DNA from: an uncultured Lachnospiraceae bacterium
GTDB taxonomy: Bacteria > Bacillota > Clostridia > Lachnospirales > Lachnospiraceae
Length of the DNA: 51,856 bases
Assembly: GCA_937877165.1 (NCBI GenBank)
Contig: CALEFO010000192.1
Location: 1-51,856 of the forward strand
Direction of reading: 5' to 3'
Under the pieces are notes generated by a model. That model had not been told where the DNA came from and made no database searches. It saw only the letters and a list, made by a program, of their open reading frames with translations. The position numbers and the translations under genes are program-made. Positions 48,097 to 51,856 of the stretch are shown one piece after another. Position 1 is the first letter of the stretch. Each line of letters starts with the position of its first letter.

Positions 48097-50250
48097 TTAT
48101 GCTCTGGCTGCGGCTCCTGCCTCTGCCTTGTTAGGATCCTTGCGGAACAGCAGATACAGAACTCCAATCAGCAGAAGTCCCGCAACAACAGTAGCCGGTC
48201 CGAATACAACCTGTCCGATCGCAACACCGACCAGCTGGTAAACAATCAGTGTGACGCAGTACGCGGCAACATTCTGGAACAGGATTGCATACCAGAAGTA
48301 CTTCCGGCTTCCGATCTCCTTCGCCATAGTAGAGATTGCTGCCAGGCACGGTGAATCGAAGCAGTTGAAGATCAGGAAGGAAACAGCTGCAATGCTGGTC
48401 GGGAAGAATGCCTGGAATGCTGCATGCATTGAGACATCGTACTCCTCGATTTCTTCGCCGATGGAAGAAAGAAGAGACATTGTGGAAACAATACCTTCCT
48501 TTGCCACGAAGCCGGACAGTGAGGATGCCACTGCCTGCCAGGTACCAAAGCCAAGAGGAGCGAAAATCGGTGCGATGAAACCGCCAATGGATGCCAGCAG
48601 GGAATCTGCCGAATCAACCAATCCGAAGGTGCCATCTGTAAAGCCAAAGCTTCCAAGGAACCACATAACTGCGCAGCACAGGAACAGGATGGTTCCTGCC
48701 TTCTTCATAAATGCCCATACACGCTCCCAGACATGAAGAAGAATGCCCTTCAGGGAAGGAAGGTGATAAGCGGGAAGCTCCATAACGAACGGAACCGGAT
48801 CTCCGGAGAAGACCTTGGTCTTCTTCAGAATGATGCAGTAAACGATAACCAGAGCGATACCTGCGAAATACATGCAGGGTGCCATCCACCATGCACCGCC
48901 CATCAGATATCCGGCGATCAGGGCGATGACCGGAAGCTTTGCGCCGCAGGGGATCATGGTCGTCGTGATCATGGTCATCCGGCGGTCCTTCTCAGACTCA
49001 ATTGTACGGGTGGACATGATGCCGGGAACGCCGCAGCCGGAGGAAATCAGGAACGGAATGAAGCTCTTTCCGGAGAGGCCGAATCTGCGGAAGATACGGT
49101 CCATGATGAATGCAACACGTGCCATGTAGCCGACATCCTCGAGGAAGCTCAGGAACAGGAACACAATTGCCATCTGCGGAACGAAGCCGATCGGTGCTGC
49201 AAGGCCGCCAATGATACCGTCAACGACGAGAGAAATCAGCCAATCCGATGCCCCTGCATTGGTCAGAAGTGTCTCCACGCCAGGCTGAATCCATGCTCCG
49301 AACAGCGTATCGTTGGTCCAATCGGTTACAATGGTGCCGAGTGTAGTGACCGAAATATAATAAACAATGAACATAACTGCCGCAAAAATCGGAAGTGCCA
49401 GCCATCGGTTTGTCACGATCCGGTCAATCTTGTCGGAGGTTGTCAGTGCTCCCGGCTGCTTACCTTTCTTTACAGTCTTTTTGATGAGATCTGTGATATA
49501 GGTATATCTCTGATTCGTGATGATGGACTCTGCATCATCATCCAGCTCCTTCTCGCAGTCCTTGATGTGCTGCTCCATATGCTGCATCAGAGCCGGATCC
49601 AGCTTCAGCTGCTCCAGTGCCTTGCTGTCGCGCTCAAAAATCTTGATGGCGTACCAGCGAAGCTCCTGCTTGTCCACAACATTCTGAATGGACTCTTCGA
49701 TATGTGCAATGGCATGCTCAACGCTGCCGGTGAAGACGTGAGGAAGCTCCTCCTTCTTGCCTTCCTTTGCTGCCTCGATGCACAGCTCTGCAGCCTCCAT
49801 CGTGTGCTCGTTCTTCAGTGCGGAGATCTCGATAACCTTACAGCCGAGCTCCTGTCCGAGCTTCTTGATGTCGATGTTGTCTCCGTTCTTACGGACCAGA
49901 TCCATCATGTTGATGGCAATAACCACCGGAATTCCGATCTCAATGAGCTGTGTGGTCAGATACAAGTTGCGCTCGATGTTCGTTCCATCCACAATGTTGA
50001 GAACGGCATCCGGCTTCTCGTTCACAATGTAATTACGGGTGACGACCTCTTCCAGGGTATACGGGCTCAGGGAGTAAATACCGGGAAGGTCCTGGATGAT
50101 AACGTCCTTGTGATCCTTCAGACGGCCTTCCTTCTTCTCAACCGTAACTCCCGGCCAGTTGCCGACGTACTGATTGCTGCCGGTCAGGTTATTGAACAGG
50201 GTTGTTTTGCCGCAGTTCGGATTGCCGGCCAATGCGATTTTGATTTCCAT
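48097..50250 (-). CDS. feoB: Ferrous iron transporter FeoB
   Basis: 717 residues. The N-terminal G domain has GNPNCGKTTLFNNL (G1), the Thr-containing switch NWPGVTVEKKEG (G2), DLPGIYSL (G3) and NMMD (G4). A helical insertion domain follows (about 165-260). The membrane part has two Gate motifs: ISSGCGVPGIMSTRTIE and FNCFDSPCLAAISTM, each with a conserved Cys. It imports Fe2+ in anaerobic cells. It is longer than minimal FeoB only by normal margins. A 120-nt gap lies between it and the second feoA, which shows no ORF. Confidence 0.97.
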   Translation of the reverse strand: MEIKIALAGNPNCGKTTLFNNLTGSNQYVGNWPGVTVEKKEGRLKDHKDVIIQDLPGIYSLSPYTLEEVVTRNYIVNEKPDAVLNIVDGTNIERNLYLTTQLIEIGIPVVIAINMMDLVRKNGDNIDIKKLGQELGCKVIEISALKNEHTMEAAELCIEAAKEGKKEELPHVFTGSVEHAIAHIEESIQNVVDKQELRWYAIKIFERDSKALEQLKLDPALMQHMEQHIKDCEKELDDDAESIITNQRYTYITDLIKKTVKKGKQPGALTTSDKIDRIVTNRWLALPIFAAVMFIVYYISVTTLGTIVTDWTNDTLFGAWIQPGVETLLTNAGASDWLISLVVDGIIGGLAAPIGFVPQMAIVFLFLSFLEDVGYMARVAFIMDRIFRRFGLSGKSFIPFLISSGCGVPGIMSTRTIESEKDRRMTMITTTMIPCGAKLPVIALIAGYLMGGAWWMAPCMYFAGIALVIVYCIILKKTKVFSGDPVPFVMELPAYHLPSLKGILLHVWERVWAFMKKAGTILFLCCAVMWFLGSFGFTDGTFGLVDSADSLLASIGGFIAPIFAPLGFGTWQAVASSLSGFVAKEGIVSTMSLLSSIGEEIEEYDVSMHAAFQAFFPTSIAAVSFLIFNCFDSPCLAAISTMAKEIGSRKYFWYAILFQNVAAYCVTLIVYQLVGVAIGQVVFGPATVVAGLLLIGVLYLLFRKDPNKAEAGAAARA

Positions 50251-50370
50251 CTCTTTGTTCCTCTTTTCTGCTTTGCAATAACTGAAATCTCTTTGGTGAA
50301 AATGCGGATGAACCCGGCATTTTCTTTTTCTGCGCTCACGCGCTGTGATTTCTGCAGGAAGCTGCAGAGA

Positions 50371-50592
50371 TTACGCCATTTCCAGAATATCTGCATCCTC
50401 TTTGCGAAGAGACAGCTCATAGCCGCGCACGGTGACCTCAACCGGGTCTCCCAGCGGAGCTACCTTGCGGACATAGATCTCCGTTCCCTTGGTGATTCCC
50501 ATGTCCATGATTCGTCTTTTCAGAGCGCCCTCGCCGTGAATCTTCACGACGGTTGCGGTCTGTCCGACTGCGACATCTCGAAGTGTCTTCAT
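50371..50592 (-). CDS. feoA: FeoA domain protein (second)
   Basis: 73 residues, SH3-like: VGQTATVVKIHGEGALKRRI, MDMGITKGTEIYVRKVAPLG and ELSLRKEDADILEM. FeoA proteins regulate FeoB from the cytoplasm. GAGGAGG is 6-7 nt from the ATG. Compared with the first FeoA gene it has the fuller family pattern, and it lies nearer feoB. Confidence 0.92.
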   Translation of the reverse strand: MKTLRDVAVGQTATVVKIHGEGALKRRIMDMGITKGTEIYVRKVAPLGDPVEVTVRGYELSLRKEDADILEMA

Positions 50593-50640
50593 TTTTCATT
50601 CCTCCTCATATTATTCCTGCGCTGACCCTGCATAGCACGG

Positions 50641-50859
50641 TCAGTTAATCATGATTTTGGCTGCCATCTGTGATGTGATCGCCAATCTGGATTCCTTCAG
50701 ATTGACAATAATGTTGCCGTCACCGCTTGCAGAGATGATTTCCACCTGCGTTCCCACGACAAAGCCGAGGTCTTCCAGGTGTTTCTTCCCCTCTTCGCTG
50801 CCGCCGATCCGGGCAACCAGTACCTTATCGCCGGTCTTGGCAAAAGCTAAAGGCATCAT
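50641..50859 (-). CDS. feoA: FeoA domain protein (first)
   Basis: 72 residues: MPLAFAKTGDKVLVARIGGS, LEDLGFVVGTQVEIISA and VNLKESRLAITSQMAAKI. First gene of the feo operon, with AAAGGAG 9 nt before the ATG. Two different feoA genes in front of one feoB is a common clostridial arrangement; the paralogues share only the fold pattern here. It is 48 nt ahead of the second FeoA gene. Confidence 0.92.
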   Translation of the reverse strand: MMPLAFAKTGDKVLVARIGGSEEGKKHLEDLGFVVGTQVEIISASGDGNIIVNLKESRLAITSQMAAKIMIN

Positions 50860-50919
50860 GTGCTCCGTCTCCTTTCTATTACCATGAGTACCACGAAAAT
50901 TACTATCAGATAATAAAAA

Positions 50920-50937
50920 TTAGTTCGCATGAACTAA
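50920..50937. promoter_or_regulatory. DtxR/IdeR-like palindromic operator of the feo operon
   Basis: TTAGTTC-GCAT-GAACTAA is a perfect 7-bp inverted repeat. The TTAG...CTAA ends match the DtxR/IdeR/MntR type of site. It lies at about +5 to +22 of the predicted transcript, well placed for metal-dependent repression. Part of the motif (CTGCGTTAGT on the minus strand) recurs 28 nt upstream over the -10 to -35 region. Confidence 0.6.
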
Positions 50938-50947
50938 CGCAGACTGT

Positions 50948-50976
50948 AGTTTATTATCACTAACGCAGTTTGTCAA
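50948..50976 (-). promoter_or_regulatory. Sigma-A promoter of the feo operon
   Basis: Minus strand: perfect -35 TTGACA (50976-50971), 17-nt spacer, -10 TAAACT (50953-50948). It lies directly upstream of the palindromic operator. Confidence 0.75.
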
Positions 50977-51027
50977 CTCTTACTATAAAATTTTTATAAA
51001 GTCAGAACCTCCCAGATAAAAAACAAC

Positions 51028-51046
51028 TTGGCCACTTGCGGACACA
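51028..51046 (+). repeat. Short dispersed repeat, copy 2 (TTGGCCACTTGCGGACACA)
   Basis: Same orientation as the copy at 333-351, one mismatch. It lies between the divergent promoters of feo and the UPF0397 gene. Confidence 0.5.
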
Positions 51047-51063
51047 TCCCTGTTTTTGACACA

Positions 51064-51091
51064 TTGACACACTTTTTTGCTGTGCTAGACT
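51064..51091 (+). promoter_or_regulatory. Sigma-A promoter of the UPF0397 gene
   Basis: Perfect -35 TTGACA (51064-51069), 16-nt spacer, -10 TAGACT (51086-51091) with an extended TGC before it. The leader (about 60 nt) holds a CGCCG-TATCTG-CGGCG hairpin at 51107-51122. Confidence 0.7.
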
Positions 51092-51159
51092 GAAGAGAAA
51101 GATCCGCCGTATCTGCGGCGAAGAGATATCCATCTACAACCTTATGAGGAGGCACTGTA

Positions 51160-51711
51160 ATGAATAAGAAATTTGGTATCAAGGAAGTTGTTGCAATCGG
51201 TATCGGAACCGCTCTGTTCGTTGTTCTGACCGAGGTTCAGATCCCGATCGGTATCCCGAACACCTCTCTGCAGCCCAGAATGGCCGTTCTCGCATTCCTT
51301 TCCGCAGTCTTCGGACCGCTGGTCGGCGCAGTCATCGGACTTCTCGGCCATGCGCTCGGCGATGCGCTCTTTTATGGTTCCGTATGGTGGAGCTGGGTAT
51401 TCCCGGAAGCCGTTGTCGGCATCGCGGTCGGTGCTTTTGCAAAGAAGTTTGCCGTAAGAGAGGGCGGCTTTGACAAGAAGAACATCGTCCTGTTCAACGT
51501 CGTTCAGGTTGTTGCCAACGCGGTTGCATGGATTGTCGTTGCTCCGGTTCTGGACATCGTTGTCTACGCAGAGCCCGCTGCCAAGGTTTTCCTGCAGGGC
51601 GCTTTCGCATTCCTTGGCAACATTATCATCATCGGCGTTCTCGGATCTCTCCTGCTCGCAGGATATTCCAAGGTTGCCGGCAAGTCTTCCAGCCTGAAGA
51701 AGGAGGACTGA
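51160..51711 (+). CDS. UPF0397 family ECF transporter S component
   Basis: 183 residues with five to six hydrophobic segments. KEVVAIGIGTALFVVLTEVQ, IGIPNTSLQPRMAVLAFLSA and ALGDALFYGSVWWSWVFPE are the UPF0397 pattern, and the Ala-rich first helix is where the ECF T component docks. The ligand is unknown; related genes often sit with an ATPase pair, which is absent here, so it should share the cell's general ECF module. GAGGAGG lies 7 nt before the ATG. Confidence 0.92.
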   Translation: MNKKFGIKEVVAIGIGTALFVVLTEVQIPIGIPNTSLQPRMAVLAFLSAVFGPLVGAVIGLLGHALGDALFYGSVWWSWVFPEAVVGIAVGAFAKKFAVREGGFDKKNIVLFNVVQVVANAVAWIVVAPVLDIVVYAEPAAKVFLQGAFAFLGNIIIIGVLGSLLLAGYSKVAGKSSSLKKED

Positions 51712-51756
51712 TTCTCCTTCCTTTCAGCCGTAAACAAGCAAATCGATCCTGTAAAC

Positions 51757-51794
51757 AAGCAGCTGTGGCGCATATGCGCTGCAGCTGCTTTTAT
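51757..51794 (+). terminator. Rho-independent terminator after the UPF0397 gene
   Basis: AAGCAGCTG (51757-51765) pairs with CAGCTGCTT (51782-51790), with an inner GCGCAT/ATGCGC stem, followed by TTATTT. After it an AT-rich region runs to the window edge with no gene visible. Confidence 0.88.
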
Positions 51795-51856
51795 TTCCGT
51801 CCGTTGGAGTAAAGATTTTGTCAGTTGAATAATAAAAGGGTGTTAGTCCCTTGGTT

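Noticed and set aside
48733..50625. A 630-codon plus-strand frame opposite feoB and feoA
   Set aside because: It is a shadow of feoB, Cys/His-rich and without a ribosome site.
1..51856. CRISPR array, tRNA, rRNA, transposase, integrase or prophage genes
   Set aside because: No regularly spaced repeats, cloverleaf-type sequences or recombinase motifs were found by reading; an automated scan would be more sensitive.

Overview
The window looks like chromosome of an anaerobic Gram-positive gut-type Clostridium, most likely Lachnospiraceae. The basis is: a GC content that looks slightly above 50% by eye, AGGAGG-type ribosome binding sites, a DUF1292 protein, two small FeoA genes with FeoB and a Cys-rich FeoB partner, ECF-transporter S components, Fe-S aldo/keto reductase and DUF362 proteins, and a sortase-C pilus operon. 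No rRNA, tRNA, CRISPR array, transposase or phage gene was seen. The species is not identified.

Layout. 1-10 kb: the 5' end of an Mrp/NBP35 ATPase gene, exonuclease III, apt and hypA (all minus); a NYN-LOTUS RNA-binding/nuclease-like protein (plus); a soluble PAS/coiled-coil/HATPase protein without a phospho-acceptor His (minus); a DUF1292 protein (plus); then an aldo/keto reductase, GH2 glycosidase and diacylglycerol-kinase-like operon (minus). 10-17 kb: a heterodimeric ABC exporter (plus) converging on an 822-residue adenosine-deaminase-like protein with a C-terminal Rossmann-like domain and a small membrane-protein neighbour (minus), then three tandem micro-ORFs with strong ribosome binding sites and one terminator (plus).

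17-31 kb: a carboxymuconolactone-decarboxylase/cupin protein behind a MerR-type promoter; GH38 alpha-mannosidase; a GNAT-GH32 fusion preceded by a broken GNAT; a four-gene binding-protein-dependent ABC importer; a GreA-like factor; and a GH27 alpha-galactosidase-like enzyme. The mixture (GH2, GH38, GH32, GH27, importer) fits a glycan-scavenging life style, though the importer substrate cannot be read from sequence. 31-38 kb: an ECF S component, a DUF362 ferredoxin-like protein, a secreted protein, and a MacA/MacB-like efflux operon.

37.6-44.2 kb: a complete sortase-assembled pilus locus (VWA tip adhesin, SpaA-type backbone, class C sortase, pilin-like accessory protein). A single-domain LytTR regulator is encoded divergently. 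Two direct repeats matching the LytTR consensus lie just upstream of the pilus -10 box. 44.4-51.8 kb: cyclophilin, proA and a prolyl-tRNA-editing protein; an HMA metallochaperone; the feo ferrous-iron operon with a DtxR-like palindrome at its promoter; and a UPF0397 ECF S component.

Two dispersed short repeats cross these regions. One carries a ribosome binding site and sits directly in front of several starts. Many minus-strand starts were set by the ribosome binding site rather than by the longest reading frame.
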